In this document: positions 45,940-56,700 of the stretch, in pieces
Numbering within the stretch: position 1 is the first letter of the stretch
How the letters are laid out: each line of letters starts with the position of its first letter
Assembly (NCBI RefSeq): GCF_030272615.1
Contig: NC_081412.1
Coordinates: 672,330,823-672,394,822, forward strand
DNA: 64,000 bases
Direction: 5' to 3'
Source: Cryptomeria japonica
Taxonomy: Eukaryota; Streptophyta; Pinopsida; Cupressales; Cupressaceae
Notes under the pieces: model-generated
What the model was told of the DNA's origin: nothing
Database searches by the model: none
What the model saw: only the letters and a program-made list of their open reading frames with translations
Made by a program: the position numbers and the translations under genes

Positions 45940-46790
45940 ATGGTAATAAGCCCCCATTTTGGCATAGGCAGGTGGGAAAGGTTGTCGAATCTGGCTTATA
46001 CCTACCAATTGCATTTGCTTGAACATTTCTAAAAGCTTTTTCAACAAGTCTATTTTGTTCATATCCTCGAATCATTGCAGTTCATGAAACCACATTTTCG
46101 TGAGGCATTTTGTGAAACACTTCACGTGCCTTGTATATGCATCTATATTTTGCATATATGTCTACCAGAGCATTTCCAGCCATAATATCTAACCAAAATC
46201 CCCCTTCTATTATGCTATTATGTATATCCATACCCTGGTCCAAAGCTCTGATTTTGGCACAGGCAAGGAGGATGTTGGCAAAGATTTTAGAGTTGGTTTT
46301 GTATCTACCAATTGCACTTGCTTAAAAGTTTCGAAAGCCTTATCAACAAATCCGTTTTGTGCATATCCTACAATCATTGCATTCCATGCGACAACATCTC
46401 TTTGAGACATTCTATCAAACAATTCACATGCGTTATCTATGCTTCCACATTTTGCTTATATGTCTACTAAGGCAATCGCAACTGTAATGTCTAATAAAAA
46501 TCCCCCTTCCCTTATGCTTTGATGGATGTCCATACCCTATTCCAAAGCTCCCAATTTGACACAAGCGGGGAGGATGTTGGCAAAGGTTGTGGAATTCTGA
46601 TTTACACCTGCCAATTGAATTTGATTAAAAATTTCTAAAGCTTTATCAACACATCCATTTGTGTGTATCCTGCAATGGCTGCAGTCCATGAGATGGCATG
46701 TCCCTTTCATATAAAGAACCATCACATTTTGTTATGCTTTCTAATGTCTTCTTTCAATGACGCATTTCCTGAGTTCCTTTATTATTAAGA
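45940..46790 (-). pseudogene. PLS-type PPR gene relic
   Basis: On the - strand three successive blocks show pentatricopeptide repeats: GCVDKALEIFNQIQLAGV, then DVVAWNAMIVGYAQNGFVDK and AFETFKQVQLV. A third, weaker block reads ENVVS, stop, TAMIRGYEQN. Linkers read FANILPACVKLGALEQGMDI and AKCGSIDNACELFDRM, typical of PLS-class PPR proteins, which bind organellar RNA in plants. Stops (for instance TAA for Tyr in VDI-AKCG near 46457) and frameshifts break it. Only about four repeats remain of a family that usually has ten or more. Confidence 0.88.
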
Positions 46791-46856
46791 AAAAAAACTC
46801 TGTAAATAAAAATGTTCACCAAATAGGGAAACTTTCTGTACAATAAGTGAATAACA

Positions 46857-47201
46857 TTACATTTCGCTGCAAGATTCATTGCCTACAACTATAGAATAGG
46901 GAGGATTCTGATAATAGTCGTGACTGCTACCATTGTATCCATGCTCGTGGTAATTGTAAATCAAATCAAATGTTTGTTTTTCATAATAATAGGTGAAGGC
47001 AATTTGGAGGGCTAGATGAGAGTCTAAACTGAGTTCTGTGGAGGAGCATGCCCATTGGTCTATTGAGAATTTACGTAGTCTCGCAGTCTCATCGGTGTAG
47101 GGGTGACCCGCAGCTCTATTTCATCTATAAATGTGAGAAGACAAGTCAATCGCGGGACTTACGGCAGACACGTCACTGCAGAAAATAGGTCTTCCATTTA
47201 C
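46857..47201 (-). pseudogene. Unidentified coding-like fragment with one TGA
   Basis: On the - strand a frame of 115 codons is open except for a TGA at 47121-47123. It reads VNGRPIFCSDVSAVSPAIDL, later DETARLRKFSIDQWACSSTE and YNYHEHGYNGSSHDYYQNPP, ending GNESCSEM and TAA. Composition is protein-like, and base content is less AT-rich than the flanks. I do not recognise the family. It lies upstream of the PPR relic on the same strand and could be unrelated. Confidence 0.25.
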
Positions 47202-47349
47202 TTATTTCACGCAAAAACCGAATGACCGAATAATTTGCAATCGACGGTTCAAAATGTTTGAATCGTCTTCCATTGATATTATGCAATATCAACTGTTGAT
47301 GCTAAAAATAAGCTCGATTCATTTCATTGTAGGAGATGCCTTCGGCGTA

Positions 47350-47624
47350 AAAATAGTTTGAAATTTTTAAATTTGAATCATTATAATTTAATTGTTGAAA
47401 TTAATTGTGTTTTTTTCATTTTTTTCAAACTTTATAGTAATTTAGAAATGATAGCGAAGCATTGCAACTTAGCAATTGGACTTAATACGTTAATGGTATT
47501 ACAATGTGTTTTTTGAAAAGTTTATGTGAAAATATAAAATTGGAACTATTGTAGTTCTATATTTCAAACAAATAAGTATTATATTTTTTGAAATGATACA
47601 AAAAGATATGTATAAACTATATTT
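47350..47624. repeat. AT-rich tandem repeat, left part
   Basis: Contains TTTGAAATTTTTAAATTTGA (47358) and, near the end, GAAATGATACAAAAAGATAT. Both phrases recur at 53913-54265. Copia 4 is inserted in the array. Confidence 0.8.
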
Positions 47625-47943
47625 TGTAAGTTTTAGATGCAAATTAAGGTGTAGAAAATAAATAGAGAGTTAAGACGAAGAGAAGGAAAACACACAATTT
47701 ATCGTGGTTTGGCAAATTTGCCTACATCCACACTCAAAGCAGGGGAAGCAATTTTATTATGTTCATAATTCCGGTTATACATACACAATAGCTTGTAGCT
47801 TCACAAAAACCATCATATAAAATGATATTCAAACAACTCTTTAAAGAGCTTCGAGAGAGAAGTTGAAAGGCCAAGTATTTGGCGGCAAGATAAGAAGAAG
47901 TCCATACAACCTCTCACTTGAAGGCCAATGAACTACTACAACA
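47625..47943 (-). repeat. 3' LTR of Copia 4
   Basis: Starts TGTAAGTTTTAGATGC and matches 53585-53885 for about 270 bases. The last 50 bases, next to the PPT, are more diverged. Confidence 0.88.
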
Positions 47944-47948
47944 AAGAG

Positions 47949-47960
47949 ATTCCCCCACTC
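47949..47960 (-). other. Polypurine tract of Copia 4
   Basis: On the - strand GAGTGGGGGAAT, just before the LTR. Confidence 0.75.
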
Positions 47961-47964
47961 AATC

Positions 47965-48380
47965 CTTCTATCATATGTTGGAAAGGCTGAGAGAAGCCCA
48001 ACAAAACTCGAACTTCTCCCGCGTAACAACTTTAGTGAGCACATCAGCTAGGTTCTCCTCAGTGGCATTTTTGTTTACATAAAACTTGCCATCTTCAACC
48101 ATGTGCCGAACACAATGATTGCATATGTCAATGTGTTTGACGCTGGGACGTCTGATGCTTAGTCATAAAGATGGCATTGCAGTTATCACAAAATAAAACA
48201 AAATCTGATTGCTTCAAACCCAATTCACTGAACAAAAGTTGTAACCATACTATCTCCTTGGCTCTCTCAGAGAGAGCTATGTACTCAGCCTCTGTAGATG
48301 ATTGAGCAACTGTATGTTGCAATTTAGAACCCCAACTAATCGTTACCCCTACAAATGGAAATGCATAACCTGAAGTAGAC
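47965..48380 (-). pseudogene. RNase H of Copia 4
   Basis: Block QSSTEAEYIALSERAKEIVW and FCDNCNAIFMTKHQ are visible, matching the C-terminal half of copia RNase H. The first half is joined to the RT piece at 48383. Frames are broken near 48375 and after 48128. Confidence 0.85.
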
Positions 48381-48382
48381 TT

Positions 48383-49950
48383 TCATTTGTCTAAGTCCCC
48401 ACCAAAATCAGAATTGGAAAATCCTTGCAAGTGTGTCTTTCCCTTCCCAAAACATAAACAAAAATTTGAAGTGCCTTTAAGATACCAGAGAATGTACTTA
48501 ACTACCTCCAAATGTGGTTTACTCAGATTAGCCATAAATCTGCTCACCACTCCCACTGCATGAGCAATATCCAAACGAGGGGATACCATAGCATACATAA
48601 GACTACCAACAACAAATTTGTAAGGGATACGATCCATAAACTCCTTATCTTCTTGTGTTTGTGGACATTGTTGAGAAGACAACTGAAAATGAGAGGCTAA
48701 GGGGACGCATACAAACTTAGCATTTGCCATACCAAATCTGTCCACTACCTTTTTAATGTAGTCTTGTTGAGATAGCTTGAGCTCTCTCTTTTTCCTATCC
48801 CGAAGAATGATCATCCCAAGGATTTTCTTTGCTGCCCCTAAATCTTTCATGGCAAACTTGTTAGCTAAATGAGTCTTAAGCTCACGAACAATCTTCATGC
48901 TTGTGCTGACCACTAGCATATCATCCACATAAAGGAGAAGTATATCAAATTCGCCATTGGGAAGCTTTTTGAAGTATGCACACAAATCAGATTCACAACA
49001 TGTGAACTTGTGATCAGTCATAAATTTGTCAAACTGGAGATACCATTGTCGTCGGGCTTGGTAAAGCACATACAAGCTCCGCTTCAATATACAATAAAGA
49101 TGCTCTTCGCTTCAATATAAAATAAAGATGCTCCTGACCCTTTTTGATAAATCCTTTAGGATGGTGCATAAATAATTCCTCATTAATGTCGCCATGTAGA
49201 AATGCCGTCTTCACATCTAATTGTTCGAGTTTGAGATCCCATGTTGTAACCAATCCCAGAACAGCTCGGATGGTAGTCATTTTTACTACTGACGAAAAGA
49301 TTTCTTCAAAATCAATACCTTACTTCTAAGCGTACCCCTTGACGACTAATCTGACGAAATTGTTTCCGACCACCATCTTCATCCTTCAATTTATAGACCC
49401 ACTTATTCCGTAATGCCTTTTTGTTAGGCGAAAGAGACAACAAATCCCATGTTTGATTCCTTAGTAATGCGTCCATTTCTTCACACACTGCACCTTGACA
49501 TTTGTCACAATTAGCATCCTTCATAGCAGCTTGATAATTCACGGGCTTTGTATGTTCAGATGCCAATAAGGAGGGTTCTGCTTCTTCAACAAACAAGAGC
49601 TCATAGTCTGAAAATTTTGATGGAACTTTCCTCTGTCTTGTAGCCTTCCTCAATTCACCAACAGAACTAGAATGACTTAATTTATTTGGACCGTTAGCAG
49701 TGCCCAATTTTCCAGGATTTTTCTTGCTCTGTTTCTGAAAATTACCACCAACGTCTGCCTTTGTGAGTGAAGGGTCCCCTGAAATCTGCGTAGTGCGACC
49801 CCCTATTGGTCGTAGAGAATGATAAAAAAGACCTTCGTGTGTAGCAGAAGAATCAAGCGGTTGATTAGCTCGGGCAAACTGCTGGACATATCCTTGTCCA
49901 GTTCGAATTCGTGAGCCTGGCGGAGTCACTTCCATTAGTGACTGTGGCAC
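48383..49950 (-). pseudogene. Reverse transcriptase of Copia 4
   Basis: RT blocks on the - strand: CDKCQGAVCEEMDALLRNQT, TWDLLSLSPNKKALRNKWVY, LDVKTAFLHGDINEELFM, LYQARRQWYLQFDKFM, the catalytic block LLYVDDMLVVS, and AMKDLGAAKKILGM. RNase H begins at FSNSDFGGDLDK. The catalytic aspartates are intact. Frames change near 49312 and 49085. A duplication of about 28 bases (49078-49134, phrase CGCTTCAATATA twice) disrupts the link between the last two RT pieces. Confidence 0.9.
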
Positions 49951-50501
49951 GAGCAGGTTTGGAGCGATGTGTGTATCGGTGGATAAAAAGTCTCCAATGT
50001 CGTGCTTCCCGAAGTCTCCAACGTCGTGAATACATGTTCGACTGCTGCGTGGAGTGCATAGTCATACCTTTGTGCAGAGTGGTAGTAGTTTGCTTTGCGT
50101 GGGATGTGAAGGCACTGTAGGCAGGGGACCAAACTCGTGGATGTCAAGTTCATCTAGACACCCACACAAACAGTCAAAGTCGTTGCTATTACCAATATTT
50201 GGTGCCGAATTAGGTGTATCGATAGTTTGCCAAGTGGAATTACCATCACCACTTCCCATACTACCCGAAGCAGAGGACGAAGACGAAACAGGGGCTGGTG
50301 ATAAAACAGAGGTCGTTGAAGGCAAGAAAGGTGATGTTCCACTTGGGCTTCCTTACTGTAAATTACTTCCATTTCTGCAGGTATGGGTATCTGAAAATGA
50401 TGACAAAGGAACATAATCCTTAGTATCTTCCTGTGGTGTTTGCTTGCAAGGCAGGGAACGTGTGCTCAACAAAAACATCTCTGCTTCGAATGATTTTTAT
50501 A
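49951..50501 (-). other. Integrase-RT linker region of Copia 4
   Basis: Ser/Pro/Thr-rich in - strand frames (for instance SSSSASGSMGSGDGNS near 50265). This matches the variable linker between integrase and RT. Frames are broken. No separate gene is supported. Confidence 0.6.
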
Positions 50502-51437
50502 TCAATTAGACTTCACAATCTGAAGACAAATTGGACTTCGCCATACCCAACAAATATACATTTCAGCGATCTGGGATCCAATTTTGTCCTCTTTTTTCTT
50601 TAGGAACATGTGCAAAGGCTTGCCATCCAAAAACCCGAAGATGTGCGAATCAGACTCTCTTTCCCAGCCATTCTTCCTCTCGAATATCAAAATTCAATCA
50701 AGAGGATGGACTCCGATTAATCAAGTATACAGTTGTATTGCAAGCCTCTACCCAAAATTCTTTACCCAGTCCAGCATTGGAAAGCATACGTCGAGCTTTC
50801 TCAAGAATTGTTCAAGTGAATCTTTCAGCTGCCCCATTCTCTTGAGGCATGAAGGGAACAATTTTAATCCTTCGAATACTATTATCTGCACAAAAATTAT
50901 TAAATTTTGAGGAACAAAATTCTCCTCCATTGTCTGTTTGTAGACATTTGATTTTGTGCCCACTCTGATTTTCAACAAGAACTATAAATAGTTTGAATTT
51001 TGAAAATACTTTTGGTTTTCTAGAAAGCATATAAATCCAAACAATCCTTGTACTATCATCAAGAAAGGCAACAAAATAGTTTGCGCCTACCAAAGGAGTT
51101 ACCTCGGTAGGACCAAAGACATCAACATGTACCGATTCCAATGGTTTTGTCCTCTTGTCACGTCCACCCGTCAAGAAGCTGACCTGGTTTGTTTGACATA
51201 AAGGCAATGTTCACAAAATTTTAAATCCACCACTTTGAGACCCAGAAGCTAGTCCCTTGTCAGCATAACATCGAGTCCTTTCTTGCTTATGTGGCCAAGC
51301 CTTTGATGCCAAAGGCTTGCTTTTTTGTCCTCAACAACCATGGCATCTCCCACTTCATTGTGACTCTCAAATACATAGAGACTACCTAATTTATTACCCT
51401 CAAGGCAATCAACATGGTTCCCTTGGTGACCTTCCAA
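50502..51437 (-). pseudogene. GAG-pre-integrase and integrase of Copia 4
   Basis: The pre-integrase block SLWHQRLGHISKKGLDVM is followed by integrase. All three catalytic positions are present: Asp in SVHVDVFGPTEV, Asp in LQTDNGGEF and Glu in NGAAERFT. Reading continues in another frame near 50812 toward the C-terminus. Stops lie near 51249 and between pieces. Confidence 0.88.
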
Positions 51438-51997
51438 GTATCTGACTGAAAATTAACATCACATCCTTGTGTAAAAAGATGACCAACGAATATCAAGTTT
51501 CGTTTCAATTTTGGGACATGTCTAACATATTTTAACAACCATGTTTTTTCCCCTTCCAACGGTAATAAAACATCACCTTTGCCAATAATTTCACAAGATT
51601 TATTGTCACCTAAAAAGACATTTCTAAATTGACCTTTTTGGTAGTTCATGAATGCTTCCATACATGAAGTTGCATGATAGGATGCCCCAGAATCAAGCAC
51701 CCATGAATCTGAAGTGATGTCAGCAGTGGAAAGAACTAGAACACTATCTTCTTTGTCATAAACGGTATTAGCTTTTCTGTCCCACACCTTCTCTTGTGCC
51801 TTTTTGTAATTTATACAATCCTTTTTCCGATGACCAAATTTACCAAAAAACCAGTAGTCACCATTTCTGCCTCTAGACTTCGATCTCCTTACAGATTTGG
51901 ATCTTTGATTATAATTATTTCTGCCTCTACTGTGGCTCCTTCCTCTATTGTTAGAGTTTGCAACTGTTAAGGCTTCACCTGATGAAGGTTTCTTCAT
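51386..51997 (-). pseudogene. Nucleocapsid tail and protease of Copia 4
   Basis: An Arg/Ser-rich stretch is followed by YWFFGKFGHRKKDC. This aligns to a C-x2-C-x4-H-x4-C knuckle whose first two cysteines are Tyr and Phe here. The protease block SWVLDSGASYHAT is intact, followed by VRHVPKLKRNLIFVGHL, the usual protease C-terminal block. Confidence 0.88.
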
Positions 51998-53538
51998 TCT
52001 TTTTTCTCAAATCTTTGCTTAGAAGACTAGCTGCTACATCATCAAAAACTAGTTTATTCTTGCTAGATACCGAGGTGCTAACTACTGTTACAACTCCATC
52101 CCAGTTGCTTGGTAAGGAGCATAACAAGATAACAACTTTGTTCTCATCATCTTGTGTCATTCCCACCGAATTTGCTTGGCTAATTAAGGTGTTAAATTCA
52201 TTGATATGGTTTGCCATAATGCTACCTTCCTTCATCTTGAGTTTATACAACTTATTCATTATGAACACCTTATTTGTAGCCGATGCCATTGCATACATGT
52301 TTGTAAGTTTGTCCCATACCGCTTTCATTGTCATTTCAACTGTGACATTGAAGGGGACATTATTAGACAGCGAGAGAAAAATCATTGCTCTTGCCTTCTG
52401 TATACACCTAAAAATGGTCTGATTATAATTAATTAAATAAGCAATTATTTAATTAATCTCCCTCCCCAATTTAATTGAATTCATCAAGCAATTTGATTAA
52501 AATTCCCCTTTCATCTACTTATTAATAAATCTAAGGATTTATTATATAGGTTCATTTCACCCCTTTAATTAATTAATTAAAATTAATTAATTCCCTCATC
52601 CAAAATCATTTCTTCTAAATCCCCTAATTAATTAAAACAAATCAAATCAATGAGTTGTTGAGATTAATTATCCTTTTCCTATTATTTGAATTTCTAAAAT
52701 CAAATTCTCCTAACTTCTACAACTCCTAAACCTAACCCATTCTACCTACCACCTTGTCCCCTTTCATCTAACATCTTCTAGAACCTTTGTGACACTTGTC
52801 ACTAAGTGTTCCCTTTAATCCAACCCCCTTTGCCATCCTCCTCCAATTTAACCATTGATATCTTCAGATCAATCTCAACTATTGATTCATGCCAACTCAC
52901 CCCTACCCTTGGAAAATCCTATAAATAGACCCTATATTGGAGCTCAAAGGGTCCCAATTTGATTTCATCATTTGCATTGTTACTATAGGCATCTAGCTTA
53001 TAGTTTATCATCTTTAGTAATGTTATCATGCTCATTTCAGCTTAACTCTTAGCTTAATCATGCTAGGATAATCAATGCATTCATATAGCTTAATCATGCT
53101 AGGATAATCAATGCATTCATATAGCTTAATTATGCTATTCTTGCTAGATCATGCATTTTAATCATTCAAATCCTCCATCTAAGTGTAGTCAAGTCACTGG
53201 AATTTGCATACTAAGATCTGAGAGCAAAATTCATACTCGCATTTACTAGGAGGCAATAAGTCGATTAGCTATGGTTTTGTCTTTCATTGTTTCAATTTAC
53301 TAACCATTGCTTATAATGATTTATTGAGTGTATTGTGGTTGCAGGTACAGGTACACTTCACAGAGCATGACACCTTCTTGTCTAGTTTTTCTCATTCTTC
53401 ATCAACCATCGTAGATGGCTTCTTTGCTTTCCCTTCAAGCGCAAGTGAGAGGTCTTTCTTAATCAGCAAGGAATCCATCTGTACTTTCCAAAAACTAAAA
53501 TTTTGTCCAGAGAATTTCTCTACCCTCACATCTTCCAT
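51975..53538 (-). pseudogene. Gag of Copia 4, interrupted by a solo LTR
   Basis: A Met at 53538 opens MEDVRVEKFSGQNFSFWKVQ, then DSLLIKKDLSLALEGKAKKP, the typical N-terminus of Tork-type Gag. It breaks at 53356. On the other side of the solo LTR, from 52394, it resumes with MIFLSLSNNVPFNVTVEMTM, then VWDKLTNMYAMASATNKVFI and later LICSLPSNWD-like sequence (LLCSLPSNWDGVVTVV). A frameshift near 51985 separates it from the nucleocapsid tail. Confidence 0.9.
52399..53355 (+). repeat. Solo LTR inserted in Copia 4 gag
   Basis: Begins TGTATACACCTAAAAATGG and ends GGTACA. The 4 bases CTTC flank it on both sides (52395-52398 and 53356-53359). Gag homology stops and restarts exactly at these ends. It contains a TATA-like CTATAAATAG (52919-52928), which sets the + orientation, AT-rich palindromes near 52420-52620 and a 39-bp tandem duplication around 53050-53128. 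The start matches the LTR-like segment at 55238. No internal region remains, so it arose by LTR-LTR recombination. Confidence 0.85.
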
Positions 53539-53570
53539 GATTTCAAAATTTCAACTAGTGATCGAACCTC

Positions 53571-53582
53571 GCTTTGATACCA
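53571..53582 (-). other. Primer binding site of Copia 4
   Basis: On the - strand TGGTATCAAAGC, two bases inside the LTR. It differs by one base from the initiator-Met form. Confidence 0.88.
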
Positions 53583-53584
53583 AT

Positions 53585-53885
53585 TGTAAGTTTTAGATGC
53601 AAATTAAGGAGTAGAAAATAAATAGAGAGTTCAAAGATGAAGAGAAGAAAAACATACAATTTATCATGGTTCAACAAATTTGCCTACATCCACACTCAAA
53701 CCAAGGGAATCAATTTTATTATGTTCATAATTCTGGTTATACATACATAGCAGCTTGTAGCTTCACAAAAACCATCATATAAAATGATATTCAAACAACT
53801 CTTTAAAGAGCTTCGAGAGAGAAGTTGAAAGGCCAAATATTTGGTGGCAAGATAAGAAGAAGTCTGTTGGACTTCACCTCCAACA
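53585..53885 (-). repeat. 5' LTR of Copia 4
   Basis: Starts TGTAAGTTTTAGATGC and ends CCTCCAACA; the - strand LTR starts TGTTGGAGGTGAAG. Confidence 0.9.
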
Positions 53886-54345
53886 TATATAATATTTTTG
53901 GGAAAGTTAATTTGTAATTTTTAAATTTGAACCATTGCAACTTAAAATTTGAAATTAATTGTATTGTTTTTTTCAAAATTTGTAGCAATTTAGAAATATG
54001 ATATGGAAACACATCTATAAAGTGGATTTAATATTATTAGGAAACTAGCTAAAATTATTTAGGATATTTTAAATTTAAACCGTTGCAAAGCAATAGTTGA
54101 AATTAATACCATAATGGTATTACAACTTGTTTTTTATAAGTTCTTTTTAAGTGTAAAATCGGAACAATTGCAATTTTTTTTTTATTTCAATATTTTTTTT
54201 AATATTTCGTGAAATGATACAAAAGATATCTATAAAGTAGATTTGATATTATAAGAGAAGTTAGTTTGAAATTTTTAAATTCGAACCATTGCAACTTAAT
54301 AGTTGAATTTTTTTTTTTTTCAAACTATATAGCAAGACATCTATA
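53886..54345. repeat. AT-rich tandem repeat, right part
   Basis: At least two further units of the array at 47350-47624. TTTTTAAATTTGAACCATTG occurs at 53918, a diverged form at 54070, and TTTTTAAATTCGAACCATTG at 54272. GAAATGATACAAAAGATATC recurs at 54211. Confidence 0.82.
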
Positions 54346-55077
54346 AACATTACATACAAAAGCTTTAATTTATTTTTGTGTTTTACAATAGAAAATATTA
54401 ATGCAAGAAATCTATACATAAAATGATATTCAAAGATAGAATTATTGAAATATAAAATAAAGAAAAAAAAAATTTAATTTAAAGAATGATATACAAAGGT
54501 GTTTTCGAATAGAAGACTATAAAAACATATAATCTAGGAACCACAATTATTAATGGTTTGACATCACTTAAAATGTGAGTCATTGTTCTTTAAAATTCCC
54601 CCCAAAAAGGTTCCATCTAAAACAAGCTTAAACAAAAAAATATTTTCAAGCAAGTTATGATTTTGTCCCATCCATGTATGTGGAAGAGGCCACACACAAT
54701 CTATCAAATAGGATCTGTAATGAAAAGACAAAATCAAAATAAATATAAAATTGAAAGTGCTTATATAAGCATATATATTTTAAAATTAAAATTAAGTTGG
54801 TTACAAAGTTGAAATATAGTGTGTAAATGGTTATGGAACAACATATTTTTAAGGCATATAGGAGTATACTTACATCTTGAAGATGCAACGTGTGGGCTAT
54901 GAAGTTTGATCAACACTTCTAGCCATGGTGTGATTGCCTAAAAATGGAAACACTAAAAAAAGTGTGGATCACAGCCTTAGTGTAGTTAGAAAGAATGGAG
55001 ACATAAGGAAGCTTTTTTTTTCACCAAATTTAGGGAGGGAATAGTTTTATACCTTGAACAAATATAGGGTAGATGTG
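54346..55077. other. AT-rich stretch, nothing recognised
   Basis: A-rich and T-rich with no domain or repeat pair seen. Confidence 0.5.
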
Positions 55078-56130
55078 TGTTGGCATAGTGTTGTCATTGA
55101 TGTCAACATGTAGAAGAAATGAGTTGCAAAAGAGAAGAGATAAGTTTCAGAAGAAACAAGTTGTAGATGAGCTGGTTCAGGCTTAGCATTAGTACCATGT
55201 TCTCTTCATGTTGATTACACATTATTGTTGTATTTGTAGACACCTAAAATTGTCATGTCTAATTAAATAAATATTTTATTTATTTAATTACTTTAGCCTA
55301 ATTCTTTTATTAATTAAATAAATCTTTATTTATTTAATTAATTCATTTATCCTCTTCTAGCCTTATTTCTCATTTAAATAAATACATTTATTTATTTAAA
55401 TTATCCTTTTCCTAAATTAAATAAATATTTATTTATTTAATTGATCTCATTTCTTCTATTAATTAAATAAATCTTTATTTATTTAATTAATTCATTAGCC
55501 CTTTTCTACCCATGACACATGTCATTCATCTCTTAATTCCTACACTACCTACCTCTTTCATTATTTTATTATTTCTTCTACCTACCCTCTAATTATAGCC
55601 GACCTCCTTTTACACCTCTCAATCTTATCCATCCATTTCATATTTGTGTCTTCTATATAAGGAGATACTTCCTTCATTATCAAACCCTAATCAATCATCC
55701 TAATCAACCTAGCTAATCATTTTATGCACTTGACTACACTACAATCCTACTTGCAACCACATTTCGTTCTTTGTTGAGCTCTTGTGCACATAAAATCTGA
55801 GAGCAAATATATCAAGCAAGATCAATGGAGATAGGAAGAATGGAGATCCAAAACCCTATTGGACATGTGATGGTACAATCTTTGTGATTTCATTTGATTT
55901 GCATTGTCTTAGGTAATCTTCATATGTTATGGTGGATCTTTGTTGTTGTTAGGCTAGGGTTTGGTGGTTGAATTCATTTAGCCTTTCAATTTTGTTATTA
56001 TTGTTATCTATTTTCACCATAAACGGGTATTCTCTTCATGTTGATTACACAATGTATTCACAGTGTGCATGTAGATACATCGGGTCTTGCTGATAAAGCC
56101 TTTGAAAATGTGTTGGGAAAAGACCAAACA
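55078..56130 (+). repeat. Copia-type LTR fragment carrying an LTR-like insert
   Basis: Starts TGTTGGCATAGTG, then TTGTCATTGATGTCAACA, the phrase shared by the large Copia LTRs of this window. It is interrupted between 55222 and 56029 by a segment flanked by 22-bp direct repeats. The right end is uncertain. Confidence 0.6.
55222..56029 (+). mobile_element. LTR-like insert flanked by 22-bp direct repeats
   Basis: The segment starts near TGTAGACACCTAAAATTG (55238), which matches the start of the solo LTR at 52399. It contains five AT-rich palindromes (55261-55492) and a TATA-like CTATATAAGG (about 55653). The same 22 bases, beginning TTCTCTTCATGTTGATTACA, lie at 55200-55221 and 56030-56051. No coding domain is present. 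Confidence 0.6.
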
Positions 56131-56700
56131 CATTTTGCACCTCTGTAATGATGCATTTTGTTGTAAGTCTGTCTTTCGGCAAGAGCTTTTTCCATTTTGG
56201 TTGACCCATAGTGTCTCTCCACATGTCACTGTGACTTCGCATTTCAGCATGACCTATTTCGGGCTATGCAATTCCTTTGTGTTATATCGATATCCCCTAC
56301 TTTTCGTTGTGACACTTGTCAGGTTTGGTATGACTATACATTTCGGTAAGACTCTTTTTGATTTCTATCAACCTTTGATGTTAAGCTGGTATGAGCCCTT
56401 TTTCGTTGTGACATGTAAGATGTATTGCCGATAATATCTCTTTTTCTATGTGACTCTACACTTTGGTAAGACCCTTTTTGCTTCATGTTGGCTCTTTAAG
56501 TTGCGTTGACATGAAATTTTTTCACTATGATAGGTAACCTCTCTTGCCAACGATAATTATTTTTCATTGTGACTTAGTTTATTGGCAAAACCAAAAATGC
56601 TTCAAGTGCAGGCCCTTTGTGCTATAGCAATAATAGTTCTACTTTGTTGTGATTGTGAGGAGTCTTGGTGAAATGTCTCTGATGTCGAGAAAGACTATAA
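56131..56700. repeat. Degenerate tandem repeat, unit about 119 bp
   Basis: Related phrases TTTCGGCAAGAG (56174), TTTCGGTAAGACTC (56343), TTTGGTAAGACCC (56462) and TTGGCAAAACC (56581) recur. The last three are about 119 bases apart, each after a TGTGAC-type phrase. No protein was recognised. Confidence 0.5.

Larger units (their letters stand above)
47625..53885 (-). mobile_element. Ty1/copia element 4, Tnt1/Tork-like, split by a solo LTR
   Basis: Short LTRs (47625-47943 and 53585-53885) flank gag, protease, integrase, RT and RNase H on the - strand. The PBS is TGGTATCAAAGC and the PPT reads GAGTGGGGGAAT. The flanking bases TATTT and TATAT may be an imperfect target duplication. A solo LTR (52399-53355) interrupts gag. 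Short LTRs and the integrase-RT order fit the Tork group better than the large-LTR elements elsewhere in the window. Confidence 0.92.

Noticed and set aside
47625-53885. CRISPR-like or tandem array because of two short repeats
   Set aside because: The repeats are LTRs with PBS and PPT next to them, about 5.6 kb apart.
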